Assembly (NCBI RefSeq): GCF_023898315.1
Contig: NC_064616.1
Span: 545,343,602-545,407,601 of the forward strand
Direction: 5' to 3'
Length of the DNA stretch: 64,000 nucleotides
Origin: Schistocerca nitens
Lineage: Eukaryota; Arthropoda; Insecta; Orthoptera; Acrididae
Translations under genes and position numbers: made by a program
Shown: positions 33,141 to 45,634 of the stretch, one piece after another
Layout: each line of letters starts with the position of its first letter
Numbering within the stretch: the stretch's first letter is position 1
The notes under the pieces: generated by a model
The model's database searches: none
What the model saw: only the letters and a program-made list of their open reading frames with translations
Told to the model about the DNA's origin: nothing

Positions 33141-35600
33141 GCTCTTGGCAGATAGTCGACATACGATGTCTTTTTTTAAATTTGTAATGACTATAGTAAT
33201 GGTTTGCAGGACGTCTATCATTTGCCAACAAACATTTGTAACCTCAAATCCATTTAGCGCTTAGTGCACATCCCTAAACGACGCAGCTCATTGTTCGCAC
33301 TCAGACAGTGCTGGCCATGAGGCTGCTGGAATCTCTTAATAGCAGGTTTCTCTGTTGTTCACCTCTGTCTTGATCTAGCTTTTGACACTACCCTTCACTC
33401 GTAGTACTGCTGCAACTAAATGTGTACAAGGAATTGCACAACCCTCCTGAAGTCTTGCCGTTGATCATCTCCAATTTCTGCCTCAGAGCTGAATGCTTGA
33501 AATTGGGTCACATTTACTGAGCAGAAATATTTGCGCTGTTTCTTAACATCCGTTTCCACACCGTTGCCATTCACGTTACAACAGTACTGTCAGTACTGTG
33601 GCCCACATTCTGTCCTTTATCATTTTGCATCGAAAAATTCTCATCTGTTTGTCGCTACATACAAGACAACGCATACATTACTCAGTTCTCTACATACTCA
33701 ATTTTTTTTGGATAAAACGATTAATCCGTCCTGCCACCTTCCGGAAGCACACTCTCCTCCCACTCTATGAATCATTTATTAAAATTTTCCCCTGCTAGCA
33801 TCGCATGATTGGGATACACTTCTCCACTTTTTTCCTTCAAGCAGTCTGGCGCTATGGTGCAGAAATGCTAAGTTTTTACCCACGGTTTTGATTCTTACCT
33901 GAAACACTTTATTGGGGATTCGGCATCAACAACTACAAAAGACATGAAAGACTGTTTTTTTTTATTTTTATTTTTTTATGGAAGGAATATGCAGATATCA
34001 CTGATGTTCAGCCAGTACCTGTGATGCGTAATAACATTCCACTTTATACCTTAGGTTTTTTTCGAGGAGCCAGATTTCGACACTGTTATCTGACACAATA
34101 CTGACATTTTCTCTCTCTTACTTACAAAGACGTCCGTACTCCTCTGTAAATACTCTTCTCTCACAGTACTACAGTAACTGATAACAAAACAGCCCAGAGA
34201 GGTTTTATCACTCTTGGCTGCAACCCTACAAGTAATGTGGTATCTGAGTAGCTGCTTACTGTATGGAAATAATGATGTTTCTTTGTACAGTGTGACGTTC
34301 GTTCGTGTGTAAGATTCATCATATCCAGAGGGTATCCGCAGTCAGCGTCGTCGTTCGCATCTCTGATGTCCTCAAGGGTGAAGACAATGTCTCAATCGGC
34401 GCTGGTGGTACCAGGGCAGTAGCAACGCGCAGGAGGTAGCGACACCGCTGACTGCTGCCTGCTTTTGCTGCAAAGCGGACCTCCCCAGTCGTTCTGCATT
34501 CCTGGTAATGCGGCGCCGGCTGTGTCATTTACCCCACCTTTCTCTATTCATAATTAATTTATTAAATAATTTGACTTATTAATTATTTGTAACAGACGTA
34601 ATGTTTCGTTCTTGGGCAGAGAAAAATCAATAGCCTGCTCAAGAAAAATGGAAGAAGGACAATGTATTTTAAGTGTACTCGAGGTTGAATATTCTACGAG
34701 TCTATATATGATCTATTCCATAAGCATTTCTTGGTGGGGGAGGAAAGTAATATACACTATCTACGATCATAAATGATCCTGTCTACATACATAGATAACT
34801 TGCTGTTTCGTCAGAACTACCCTGTACAGTGTTGCTCTTATCGACAGGCTCACAAGCTCTTCTTCGTTCGTATAGTAACATGCAGCACCGTCGCGGTTTC
34901 AATCGGAGCGCGGAAAATCTGTTTCACAGCCAGATTTCCAGCAATTTTTTACAGCGTGTGAATCCACATCTCATAAAAAGAAAACTCTATCAAAATTCTG
35001 CTTCTTCATATTTCCTTTTGCTACTTAGCTCCGTCAAAAATCACCCCGGAGTCTCTAAATCGGGTCACATGAAAGCCGCCATTGATCTCTTCTTTCATTC
35101 CCTCCCGAAAACTCCAGGCCGAGCCCTTGTAGAACTGTCATCGCGCGTTATTTTGCAACTTGCGCAACAGCGTACGTTGCAATTGTTCGTGTGTTCTTGT
35201 TTCTCTTTCTTTCTTTCTCTTTCTTCGATGCTTACCTAGTCAGTGAAGGGTTTGCGGCCCGTAGTAACAGCGAGTCTGTGGAACCCTGGCCAACATCAAT
35301 AATACAGGCCAACGAAATATTTTTTGAAAATCTTTTTTTACTTTGATAGCTGATCTTTATAGATTTTTATGAGCTGATTCCACATCTAGTATTAGTTTTT
35401 TTGTATCACCCATAGTTCTCGAGCAATATGCTATAAGGTAAAAGGGGAAATTAATGAAACGCTTTGTTGGGACATAAGTATTGTTTGTATTTACAGTGAG
35501 CTACTTTAAACAATGATATAAGTTAATAGAGGTTTCGCTTTTAAGCTGGAATTTGTTTGTATTTTCTTTTCCTGTTTTCTTTGAAGTTTCTTGTGCAGTT
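33141..35600. other. No gene recognised
   Basis: AT-rich with T-rich tracts (near 33960) and a pyrimidine-rich simple repeat at about 35195-35230. Frames 33531-33770, 34319-34528 and 34829-35239 show no domain. Confidence 0.5.
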
Positions 35601-37197
35601 TTTTATACTATAAGTCGTTTGCTGAACTTCTCGGTGAAGTGACTAACAGTAGTCCCCCATCAAGCTGGTGGTCCAGCGGCCTTGGTAGCGTTTTTCCATC
35701 ACTTTAACGGCTTAGTAAAAAGCTCTCCTTGCTCCTCACTAACATCTCCCATATTAAACATCCAAAAGTCTTAAACTTCTTTAACATTGTGGCTATAATA
35801 GAAACCTATTCTGGGTTTTTTCATGCCCTAAGAACTTTGTAACGATTTGCTTGTATGATACCTATGCTGCTTTCTGATTAAAGGTCAGTGTGGATTCAGA
35901 GTTAATATCTAACATGAATTTTCTACTGTCAGGTCCGACAAAGACGCCCTCTTTTAGTTTAGCTTCTGAAAGGTGTGTAAATTTTTGGCAGAGATACTTA
36001 AAGCACGGTCCATCTTTAGGCAAAGCCTTTACAAACTGTTTCATTAGGCCTAACTTTCTATGTTGAAGTGGTAAGAGTACATTTTTAGATCTACAAGGTT
36101 TTTGCGTACAATTTTTTTCTCGTTAGGTTTTAAAGACTCCCTTACAGGTCAGTTCTTTCTGCACCAGTGTGGATCCCTAGCCCTACTGTCCCATTCACAC
36201 AAGAAATAAGGAAATTTGGTAAAGCCTCCTTGCTGACCAAGGACCATTCATGTTACTTTTATATCGCCACATATCATCCAATCATGAGCAGAATAGCCTA
36301 TTTTATTTAGCACTATTTCAAGGTGTTCATAGCTTTCTTTCATATGAAGAGAATGTCCAATAGGTATAGATGCATACATGTTACCATTGTGTAATAAAAC
36401 AGCCTTTAAACTAGTTTTGGATATATCAAAAAAGCCTCCAGTCTTCCTTTTTTTATTCAATACCAAAATGTTTCATTCAACTGGGAATGTCTGAGCAGTA
36501 CACTAAATCACCTTTCTCTTGAAAAAACTTGCAAAAATGCTGCTCTTTTTTCTATATATGTATATTCAGTTTCCAACTGTCAATAATTTCTTTTCTTTTA
36601 ATCTAGAACCAAGCAACTCAGCAGTTTCTTTCGTTAAGCCCAGATACTTATCCAAATATTTAAGCTTGGTTTCAGTAAACAATTAGGACTCTAGACTTTC
36701 TGTATTACAATGGAATTCATCATCATCTGGTCCTTGTGAATCAGATAGTACATCAAAAAATACTTCTGCTGGAAAGGAATTTAAATCATCTGGTGGTTCA
36801 GGAACCAGGAAGTCTACACCATGCCCTACTGGTAGGATAGCAGACGGAAGGTTATGGTAGCTTATAACCTTCCTGTGTTTCGAATTATGACCAGTAATAT
36901 CAACACTGCAAAATTAGATATCATCAGAATGATTTCTTGGCTCTCTCCATATCATAGGAACAGCAAATCTTAAGGTTTTTTCCTCCTTTTTGGACCATTT
37001 TCTCATATCTTCAACACACACATTACATACCTTATGTGGCGCCCAAGACTTATTTTGATCACCAAGTGTAGATCCAAAGTATGATATATAAACTCTGATT
37101 ACAATGTCTGTATTGTATCTTTGTTGTTTTTAATAATAAATTCACGTCATATATAACAAAACCTGTCAGCAGATTTTTTATAACCACGATTAGACAT
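35600..37197 (-). pseudogene. Pseudogene of an uncharacterised, expanded invertebrate family
   Basis: I recognise the family by its blocks but know no function for it; similar proteins occur in many copies in arthropod and cnidarian genomes. On the - strand: MSNRGYKKSADRFCYI (ATG 37197, then TGA where a Cys is usual), DQNKSWAPHKVCNVCVED, the WREPRNHSDD block, then KAVLLHNGNMYASIPIGHS, WMICGDIKV, FLCEWDSRARDPHW, FVKALPKDGPCFKYLCQKF, and a C-terminal EEQGELF and MEKRYQGRW. The order is complete and intronless over 1.6 kb, with scattered stops and frameshifts. Multi-copy behaviour and the acidic CGD and E-rich blocks make a transposase-derived origin plausible, but this is inference. Confidence 0.72.
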
Positions 37198-37660
37198 TGT
37201 ACTGAGCACATGTACAGGAAACGGGAAAGTGGGGTTAGCTTGACAGTAAACAAAACACCATCTGTTAACCCAAAAATAGCATCGACCTTTTTTGCCAGCT
37301 AATATTTTTCAGCAGTGCTACCAATTTCATCTACATTCATTACACCTCCGTTTTTAATTATTTTAACTATATGAAAGCTGTTAAATTCTTTTAAAAATTG
37401 CTTAATTCAATAAATTTAATTGTAAAATATGAAGAAATTGTAGGTAATACAGATTTTTAAGTATCATATTTGGCTTTACCTCCCTAAATAACATAAGAAT
37501 AAGGCATTTTCTGCAAAAAAGTTTTACCATCTTTGGCCTGTGTCATCTTTATGAGGGTGTCTTTCCTAACATTGAGGTCCAGCAGTACCCTACAAGTGAA
37601 GTATTCATGGACGTATTCTCCATGGAATTCCAGAAACTACTCACTGTTATCCCATTTATA
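37198..37660. other. No gene recognised
   Basis: AT-rich. No terminal repeats that would mark a transposon end for the pseudogene on its left were found. Confidence 0.4.
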
Positions 37661-37664
37661 TCAA

Positions 37665-37830
37665 TCTATATCTGCACATACATACACACTCCAAAGTCAG
37701 CATCCGATGCGTGGCGGAGGGTACGTTGTACCACTATCAGTCATTTCTTCTCCTGTTCCAGTCGCAAATAGAGAGAGAAAAACGATTGTCTAAATGCTTC
37801 CGTACAAACCCTACTTTATGTTATACATCG
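37665..37830. repeat. Dispersed repeat fragment
   Basis: Contains tgcgtggcggagggtacgtt, gtaccacta and tcgcaaatagagagag. I recognise this as part of a repeat common in grasshopper sequence, probably a LINE-linked fragment. Only one copy is in this window, so the call depends on memory of the motif. Confidence 0.45.
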
Positions 37831-37865
37831 TAACGTTAGTGATGGAAAAATCAATCGGCGGTCTA

Positions 37866-38411
37866 TATACACATGGACAGAAACAATTTGAAAAACTTGT
37901 AACGGTGCTGCAGGGTAGGTTGTGCTGAGAAATAACTGTAAAAAAAACTCTGAAGTTAGTCTGTCAGGCCATTGCGTTTACTGTAAAACGATCTTCAAGG
38001 GTCTGAAATTTTGTGTGATGTGGTTGGTGTCTGTGAGGGTACTTGTTTTGGTATAGCCGTGCTCTCTCTCGACCATTTCCACCTGCTTGGGCGTACAGCA
38101 TCTTGGTTTGTTCCCGACATGAATACCATCCTGTTATTCACGTCGGGAACAAGCCAATGTGGTATCTATGAACGGCCAGGGAGATGGAAATGGTCGAGAG
38201 GCAGCACGGCTATACCAAAACAAGTACCCTCACAGAAACCAACCACATCACACAATATTTCAGACCTATTAAGATCGTTTTACAGTAAACGCAACGGCCT
38301 AACGGACTAACTTCAGAGTTTTTTGTTTTTGTTTTTTTTTACAATTATTTCTCGGCACCACCTACCCTGCAGCACCGTTACAAATTTTTCAAACTGTTTC
38401 TGTCCATATAT
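37866..38411. mobile_element. Foldback element with ~260-bp arms
   Basis: Left arm 37866-38125 and right arm 38134-38411 are inverse complements with few mismatches, for example tggacagaaaca at the outside and gttcccgac/gtcgggaac at the inside, with a loop of about 8 bases. No reading frame of note. It could be a MITE, or the product of head-to-head duplication of one terminal repeat. Confidence 0.85.
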
Positions 38412-38572
38412 ACATATATACTTTCTGTTGACACTGGATCACGTACAAAACGCTACGAGTAGTAGTTGTTTGGACTGATTCAGCTTCACAGTGCCAAAAC
38501 CAAACAGCAAATATCTGCCGAAACACCAGAGAAGATAGGCCTGAAGATTCACAGGAGAGGCATGAAATGTAA

Positions 38573-39041
38573 TATAGAGAGTGAACATAATAAAACCGAC
38601 AAACTGCAGGGACGGATTCCCGACTGAAAATGGAGAATAAAAGGTCCTATGATTATATCTCCGGAAATGCATCGTTGCCACGGCAGATGACGCTGATGCA
38701 CAGCACTTCCTCTGACCACGTGCCGTGTGTTCCTTGTGAGTTGTAGGATGTATGATTGACGCGAATCCTAGTACAAGGAATACGTAAGTGGCCCGCCAAG
38801 GAACGATTGTGTGTATCCTGCATAACAACTGCTACTATCTCGATCACTTGCAATCCCATGAAGGTCGCTTTGAGCACCTGTTGCGACGTTAATGCGATGA
38901 AACTCTGTACTGTGTTACAGGAAGATTTGTCGTCGTAGCACGTCCATTTCTGGACACATGTTCACAGGAACCTTTTCCTCCATTTTCAATTAGGAAGCTG
39001 TCCCTACAGTTTGTCGGCTTTATTAATGTTTGCTCTGTATA
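38573..39041. mobile_element. TIR element, non-autonomous
   Basis: Inverted ends of about 110 bp: left tatagagagtgaacataata with ccgacaaactgcagggac; right, inverted, tatacagagcaaacattaat with ccgacaaactgtagggac. No transposase remains; the open frame 38439-38828 on the - strand crosses the end and is a chance frame. Confidence 0.75.
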
Positions 39042-39980
39042 ACGAAGTGAGTCACGTAAGACTTAACACCCGGTTTATTTTGTGAACGGCTCCAGATATC
39101 GAAACGAGGCTTTCGACAATTGATAGTACGCTAAGGGGCACCTACTTTAATATGTGGGGAAGAATCGTAAGTCTTCTATCGATCGAGACACTGAAGTAAT
39201 AATGTTTCTTTATGGAACGGTGTACTCTCCAGAACTCCACTCAGTGCCTCTGGGAATCACAATTACAGTGATATTGCATAGTTCATAACGACGTCGAAAA
39301 CTTTCGCAAAAAGATCAGAGAAATTTACTGAAACTGGAATGCAATGCGGCAAGAGTCTGCTGTTGTAAACACCACCGTCAGAGCCCTCATCCCAGGCTCC
39401 CCGGTTATTTGCGGCAACTCAGGCTTTCGCTGCTAAGATCACGCATTTGCTATACGACAAATACCGGATGAGCTATGAGTTTAGTATCTAGAACAACGCC
39501 ATATGCTAGGTTGTGGCACATGACATGGGGTCTAGGACTACTATTTCAAATACCTGTACGTTTCCCGGTATTTGTAGGAACATCTAACTTTACGTCTGGC
39601 AGTTACCCATTTACGAATAAATCCATCGCGTTGTCGTTCGCTTGTCAAAGCCGAAACAGTAACGTCGGTCGTTCATATTTCATTAACAGCTCTCGTTACC
39701 GGAAAAAAAAACTAGTGGAATAACTTTCTTAGATTTTAAAAAACAAAAATAATACCTGATCTACCTTTGTCTGGAGACACCTGAAGGCTTCTTAAAGGTA
39801 GAACAGGTCCTGTAGCACAAATGTGTCTACAGTTAGTACGCAAAATTGTAATTACAGTGAATACACTTTAAATAAACTAAATATTTTATTCAGAATGACA
39901 AACGACATGTCACCCCCAAGAGAAATATTTTTTAACAAATTGTAGTTATATGCATTACTTAAGCATGTGCTCAAATTATT
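39042..39980. other. No gene recognised
   Basis: No supportable feature. Frame 39475-39723 shows no motif. Confidence 0.45.
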
Positions 39981-39984
39981 TACC

Positions 39985-41153
39985 ATCCACTACTAGGCAA
40001 ATCTGCAGTCACCGTTCGAGAGATAGACGAACAGAAGAAATTAAACTAGATGATATGCAGTTGCATGCTATGGCGGTTGGACTGCGAATGTAGCCTGACG
40101 TAGTTGGAGCTTCAGGATAGACTGCATCTTTCAGTATTCCCCATACAAAGAAATCAAGAAACCAAATCAGAAGACCTTGCTAGCCATTGTTGTGCAGTAT
40201 TCCATCCCGTCCAACGATTAGGAAACTATTCATGCAGTACCTGAGTTGCAACACGCGAACAGCAACCTGGGAAGCCGTCGTGTTAGAAACACATGTACTC
40301 TCACTTATCAAGTTGTACCTCTTCTAGAAGATCGGATAGAAGGTTCGTAAGAAAGTGAGCATACATTGCTTCCTTTAGCACCACTGGGATGAAGTAAGGT
40401 CACACAATGGAATTTCCTATAATGACACAACACACATTTTAGCTCAATGGTCACTGGTGACGTATGTCATGAAGCCAGCTGCTGGCTATCGAGCATTTTA
40501 CTGAAATCGACATTACCAATGTTTGTAAACGCTGCTTCGTCGATATGGAGCACCATGTTGGAAAAAACGTAGAGCCGTGTCCCAGACGGAGAGAGTGAAC
40601 CGATAAAATTCTGTATCACGTTCGAAGTCACGTCTTAGAGTTACTGACATAGTGACGGATCATAAAGGAGAATTTGGCTGATGATGCAAGCTACGAATGA
40701 CACTCGTCTGACTAATCCCACATTACTTGCAGTTCGTCTCGCGCTACCGTGAGGAATCATAAGCGTGAAACCTAGAACAGCTTCTTCATGTGCGCTGTCA
40801 ATTGCACTCGTCGCTCACTATTTGATGTTGAAGCTACCTGTTCGCGCTAGTGAACCAATAATTAATGCACGTGCCTGGCGCGACGGACAGACAGGATAGA
40901 CAACCCTATACCGTCGGATCGTTGCGACAGCATTTCTTTGACATTCGCCGTATGAAAGTAGCATGTCTAACTTCTTCTCGTTAGTGTAGATGTCGGTATA
41001 CAAGGAATGTTGAAGCAGAATAGACCTGCCGTTAGAAGACACAGGTCCTGCTAGTTCTGCAATGCAAACAAGTAAATGGTCGAAAAACCTGAAACAACGA
41101 TGTAGCCTTGCCTGAGCGTGGTCACAACGCAACACCGATTCCGGCCGACGCAC
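39985..41153 (-). pseudogene. Mariner-type transposase relic (DUF4817-like)
   Basis: On the - strand, frame 41153-40818 ends with KLDMLLSYGECQRNAVATIR and SLARTGSFNIK, the same N-terminal DNA-binding region as in the element at 4155-5981. Downstream, frames drift, but HDGFPGCCSR, FPNRWTG and ARSSDLVS-FLCMG (about 40220-40130) match the C-terminal catalytic end (F-RWIGR, ARSPDLT-LDF-LWG). Too decayed for the catalytic residues to be listed. No terminal repeats found. Confidence 0.65.
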
Positions 41154-41189
41154 CTTTATATTTCAGAGTATTTCCCGGATTCTCCTACG

Positions 41190-41640
41190 TTTCAGCTTCA
41201 AAATTAACAAGCCTTTTGGCTAACCGAAGTGGCCCGGGTTCAGTTCCCGGTTGGGTCGGTCTGTAGCTCGTGGACGTGCGGTAGCGTTGTCGCTTCCCGC
41301 GCCCGGGTTCCCGGGTTCGATTCCCGGCGGGGTCAGGGATTTTCTCTGCCTCGTGATGACTGGGTGTTGTGTGATGTCCTTAGGTTAGTTATGTTTAAGT
41401 GGTTCTAAGTTCTAGGGGACTGATGACCATCGATGTTAAGTCCCTTTGTGCTCAGAGCCATTTGAACCATTTTGAACCGGTTGGGTCGGAGATTTTCTCC
41501 GCTCGGGGTCTGGGTCTTTTGTTATCCTTACGTTCATATCATCGTAACCAACGAATTGGTCTCCAATATGCTATCGTGTTGCTTTCAATTACTGACATGG
41601 CTGAATGGGCAAGACCCGAAATCCAATGAATTGAAATAAA
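41190..41640 (+). mobile_element. SINE-like repeat interrupted by another SINE
   Basis: The part before the nested element ends gggttcagttcccggttggg (box-B-like). After the nested element it continues agattttctccgctcggggt and ctgggtc, ending in an A-rich tail (gaaataaataaagaa). This is a tRNA-headed SINE of a third type. It is the host of the insertion at 41260-41476. Confidence 0.6.
41260..41476 (+). mobile_element. tRNA-derived SINE with alternative head
   Basis: The head (tctgtagctcgtggacgtgc, then gggttcgattcccgg) is different from the other copies, but the body and 3' end (gatgtccttaggttag to tttgaaccatttt) are the same. A perfect 13-bp target duplication ccggttgggtcgg lies at 41247-41259 and 41477-41489. 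Confidence 0.92.
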
Positions 41641-41644
41641 TAAA

Positions 41645-44330
41645 GAAGTACATTATAGATCTGTACTCGTCTTTTCCAGCGCAGCCGAATGTCATTAACA
41701 AAAGTATATAACTCTTATTTAAATATCTGTATTTCCTTCAATATCTGGATAGATACAAAAGATAAGGCTCTTTATCACATACCGAAGTTCGTGCCCCTTT
41801 GCGTACTATCTTTTGAAAACCTCTTTTCTGTATCTGGAACCGCTAACGAAACATATGCAGCGTTACGTGACTCACAATATATACAGGGTGTCCCACCTAA
41901 CTTTAACACATCATATCTTTCCTAAATGAAATGACACTTGAAAAATGCAACAGACCACGGCTGCACCTATGTCATGTGCTCACACTGTAGGCAGGATGCA
42001 CAAACGGTAAATGCAAATAAATACCACTTTCAACACAGATTTACGTTTCTTTTACCGAAATGGACACCAGAGGTGCAATTAGTGATGGCAGATTAGGTTT
42101 CACTGCTCTAAATCTTATTTATGCCTTCTGGCATACTAACTTTAAATGACAGAGACGGTGCCACAGTGTCTGCCTTAATGCGGGTTGCCTGCTATCTTCT
42201 GAATCAAGCTGTAAGCAACCCTTGTTCTGCGCATTACGGAAGAAACTGTGGGTACATTGTCATCCTTTAAAGTCTATGAATTTCAAGAAGTATGACATCT
42301 AGAACAGTGAAAACAAGTCACCAACCGTACCTCTAGTTTTCATTTCCGTAGACCAAACATACATGTGCCACTAAAAACAAGTAACTTTTTTTTAATGTGA
42401 CGCTTGTTTACATTTTGGGCTTGTGCATTCTTATCCATTGTGTCAACCCCCGACATCGGTGAATCCCTGGCCAATTGCATTTTTCAGTTTATTTTTCGTT
42501 TCGGAAACATATCAGTTGTCAGACACACTGTAAAATATGAACATACAATGGTATTGTAGATATTAGAATACACGAGATCTCAAGTCTTCAAAATGCTTAT
42601 CAACATTCCACAATTCATTTCATGTTCCTTGTAGAGCAGTCTGCTTTTCTCGTAATTTTGTCTGGGTGTACATCTCTTCTTCAACTACTTCAGCACTTGA
42701 ATACCTGTATGTTTTGTTTATAGAGTTCGCACGGTTTTTTTCTCAGCCGAATTCAGTTACATTGATGGAGAAATATCGAAGGCTTAAACGACTCCTAAGT
42801 CGAAGCTACAGTTCCTTCTCAATGTGCATAATAGCATGTATTGCTTACTACATTACAAACACGATTTTTCACAAGAGGTAATTTAATAATAAATCAGGTC
42901 ATCGACGATACATTATCTGCTTATTTGCTGAAACTTTTCTACAGAAACGTTGACGGGTGGTAGCGAAGATGCGCTATTTGCAGAATTTTTCCTACTTCGA
43001 CAGGAAACCAGAATACTGAGAAAAAAAGAGAGTTCTTGTATGTACATCACTCATTTGTGAAAGATACCTTTCATCCGTAGATCCGGAGAGAGTAAGCATT
43101 GATTCAGGCGTCTAATATTGAACTTCGCTACGACAGTCTTCGGTTCCTCTGCTTGGCATTTGCGTGAGCACTTTGCTATACATATTAAGCAGCTTTTTGA
43201 CTGGCTGTTGCTTACAGCTTTGTGGCTAAATTTAATTCTTCGTAAAAACTATACGTAGTTTTCATTTTATTCGGAAGTAACTAAGGACTAACGTTTCAAA
43301 TTTCCCGTCTGATGTCCGTGTATCCAGAATGGTTTCATATCAGTTAAATGAGCTGATTCACCAAGATTCACCTGGCCTCCAACGTGAAGCCAGGTTCTCA
43401 AAAATCACCCTCACACACAGGAAAACAGCGAGCTGTAGGGGGTGGCGTACGGGCCGCTTCTGCTGGGTCGATAGGGTAGGTTAGTAGCAGTGGGTGAAAA
43501 CAGATAGCGCGCAAGGAGCAGTGGCCGACGTGCCACCTGTTGCCTCCCTCTGCTGGCCTGTGTACAAGAGCGACTCTCTGGCCTCGTCTCCAGGGCTTGA
43601 GAAAAGCTGCTGGTTGCCACAACCCCTAATAACCAATCGCAGTGCTGCTACTGCCCATTAGCGCTTCCACGTCGCGAACATAGAAACCAGAAATAGTCAT
43701 AGCATAGCACAGCTGCGTTCACACCTCGCGCCGAGCCAGCACGGCGAAGAAGGGAAAAATTCACTTCCTTATTTTAAAGGTGTAAGAAACTCTTGGTGGT
43801 GTATAAGACTACACCACATCGTTTTATAAATAGTATTTTTCTTTAAAGCTTTACTTTCCTCGTAAAAAAAGAAAAAGCTCCCAATTTTGGTCTTGCGTGA
43901 TTTCTTAATAGCGTTTCTGAGTCGCTTTTGAAAAAAAAATATGCACGTTAAAACATCTGATTTTCCTGCACGTTGTAGAGTGGCATCGTAGTTTCGCCTC
44001 AGCGGCTGAAAGAGTTATACGTTTTATTTGTGAAGGAGGCTTTTATCACTCTCTTTCAGGGAGAGTCACTTAACTTTATCGACACACTGAGGGGTTGGCA
44101 GAACACTCTATAGCTTCCTCTGCCGATACCGGGCGGAAGTTGTCAGGGCTTGGTGGTCCAGCCCGGTCCTCATCCAGCCTGCTCGTTTAATCTTCTTCCC
44201 CCTCTCACGTGGTCTGTTACACAGGTTCATACGTGATCTCTCTGTGCGTATCTTGCCCTGTCCTTGTTGCTAGTCTTTCCTATGCTATTTCAGAATGGGG
44301 TACCTCTGCTAAGTGGCGGGGGCTGTGGGA
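41645..44330. other. No gene recognised
   Basis: Includes acagggtgtcccacctaact at 41883, which looks like the terminal repeat of a mariner-type element, but I find no partner. A GC-rich patch lies at 43430-43620. Frames 42666-42881 and 43398-43622 show no domain. Confidence 0.5.
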
Positions 44331-44416
44331 TGTAAATTATGCGATCAAAAGGATCCGGACACCTGGATGAAAATGACTTACAAGTTCGTAGCGCCCTCCA
44401 TTGGTAGTGCTGGAAT

Positions 44417-45153
44417 TCAGTATGGTGTTGGCCCACCCTTAGCCTTGGTCATAGCTTCCGCTCTCGCATGCATACGTTGAATCAGGTGCTGAAAGGTTTG
44501 TTGGAGAATGGCAGTCCATTTCTCACGGCGTGCTGCACTGAGGAGAGGTATGGATGTCGGTCGGTAAGGACTGGCACAAATTCGGCGTTCCAAAACATCA
44601 CAGAGGTGTTCTATACGATTCAGGTCAGGCCTCCGTGCAGGCCAGTCCATTACAGGGAATTTATTGTCGTGTAACCACTCTGCCACAGTCCGTGGATGAT
44701 GAACAGGTGCTAGATCGTGTTGAAAGATGCAGTCGCCATCCACGACTTGTTCTTCAAGAGTGCGAAGCAAGTAGGTGCTTAAAATATCAATGTACGCCAT
44801 GATGTGATAGTGGCAACACTCCATGAAAAGCACGACCACATCATAACACCACCGCCTGTGAATTTTATTGTTGGCACTACACACTCTGGCAGATGACGTT
44901 CACACGACATTCGCCATACCCACACCCTGCCATCCGAACGCCACATTGTGTACAGTGATTCGTCATTCCACTTAACGTTTTTCCACAGTCCAATCATCCG
45001 ATGTTTACGCTCCTTACTCCAAGCGAGGTGTCGTTTGGCATTTACGGGCGTGATTTGTGGCTTATGAGCAGCAGCTCGACCAAGAAATCCCGGTTTTCCC
45101 ACCTCCCGTGTAACTGTCATAGTACTTGCAGTGGATCCTGATGCAGTTTCCAA
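44417..45153 (-). pseudogene. Tc1-like transposase D, C-terminal part
   Basis: Frame 45153-44779 holds the second HTH and the start of the catalytic domain (VTREVGKPGFLGRAAAHKPQ, WNDESLYTMWRSDGRVWVW). A shift near 44880-44780 leads to frame 44884-44417 with AYIDILSTYLLRTLEEQVVD, the second Asp in QHDLAPVHH and the Glu in DLNRIEHLCDVLE, ending GGPTPY. All three DDE positions are visible, but the frame is broken. The N-terminal part lies on the other side of the SINE. Confidence 0.88.
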
Positions 45154-45219
45154 TTCCTGTGTGATGGTCTAGATAGATGTCTGTCTATTACACATTACGA
45201 CCCTCTTCAACAGTCAGCG

Positions 45220-45422
45220 TCCAGCCGGAGTGGCCGAGCGGTTCTAGGCGCTACAGTCTGGAACCGCGCGACCGCCACGGTCGCAAGTTCGAACCCTGCC
45301 TCGGGCATGGGTGTGTGTCGTGTCCTTAGGTTAGTTAGATTTAAGTAGTTCTAAGTTCTAGGGTACTGATGACCTCAGCAGTTAAATCCCATAGTGCTCA
45401 GAGCCATTTGAACCATTTGAAT
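45220..45422 (+). mobile_element. tRNA-derived SINE inside Tc1-like D
   Basis: Head with gagtggccgagcggttctag (box A) and agttcgaaccc (box B), standard body, end TTTGAACCATTTGAAT. Target duplication agtcagcg at 45212-45219 and 45423-45430. Confidence 0.92.
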
Positions 45423-45634
45423 AGTCAGCGGTCTCTGCCAGTGAACAGACGAGGTCGGCCTGTACGCTTTTGTGCTGTACGTTTTCGTTCACATTTCCAC
45501 TTCATTATCAGGTCGGAATCAGTCGACCTAGGGATGTTTAGGAGAGTGGAATTTTCGCTTACAGATGAATGATACACGTAACACCCAATAACCTGACCAC
45601 GTTCAAAGTCTTTGAGTTCTGCGGAGCACCCCAT
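45423..45634 (-). pseudogene. Tc1-like transposase D, N-terminal part
   Basis: ATG 45634 opens MGCSAELKDFERGQVIGCYV, an HTH region, with KRTGRPRLF further on; the frame runs into the SINE target site near 45430. It continues on the far side at 45211. The start matches that of transposase B at 6268 (MGPSGELMDFEHYQVIGCH). Confidence 0.85.

Noticed and set aside
38439..38828. 129-codon - strand frame
   Set aside because: Crosses the boundary of a TIR element and has no motif or start support.
41883..41925. Start of another mariner-type element (acagggtgtccca)
   Set aside because: No inverted partner end and no transposase found within several kb.
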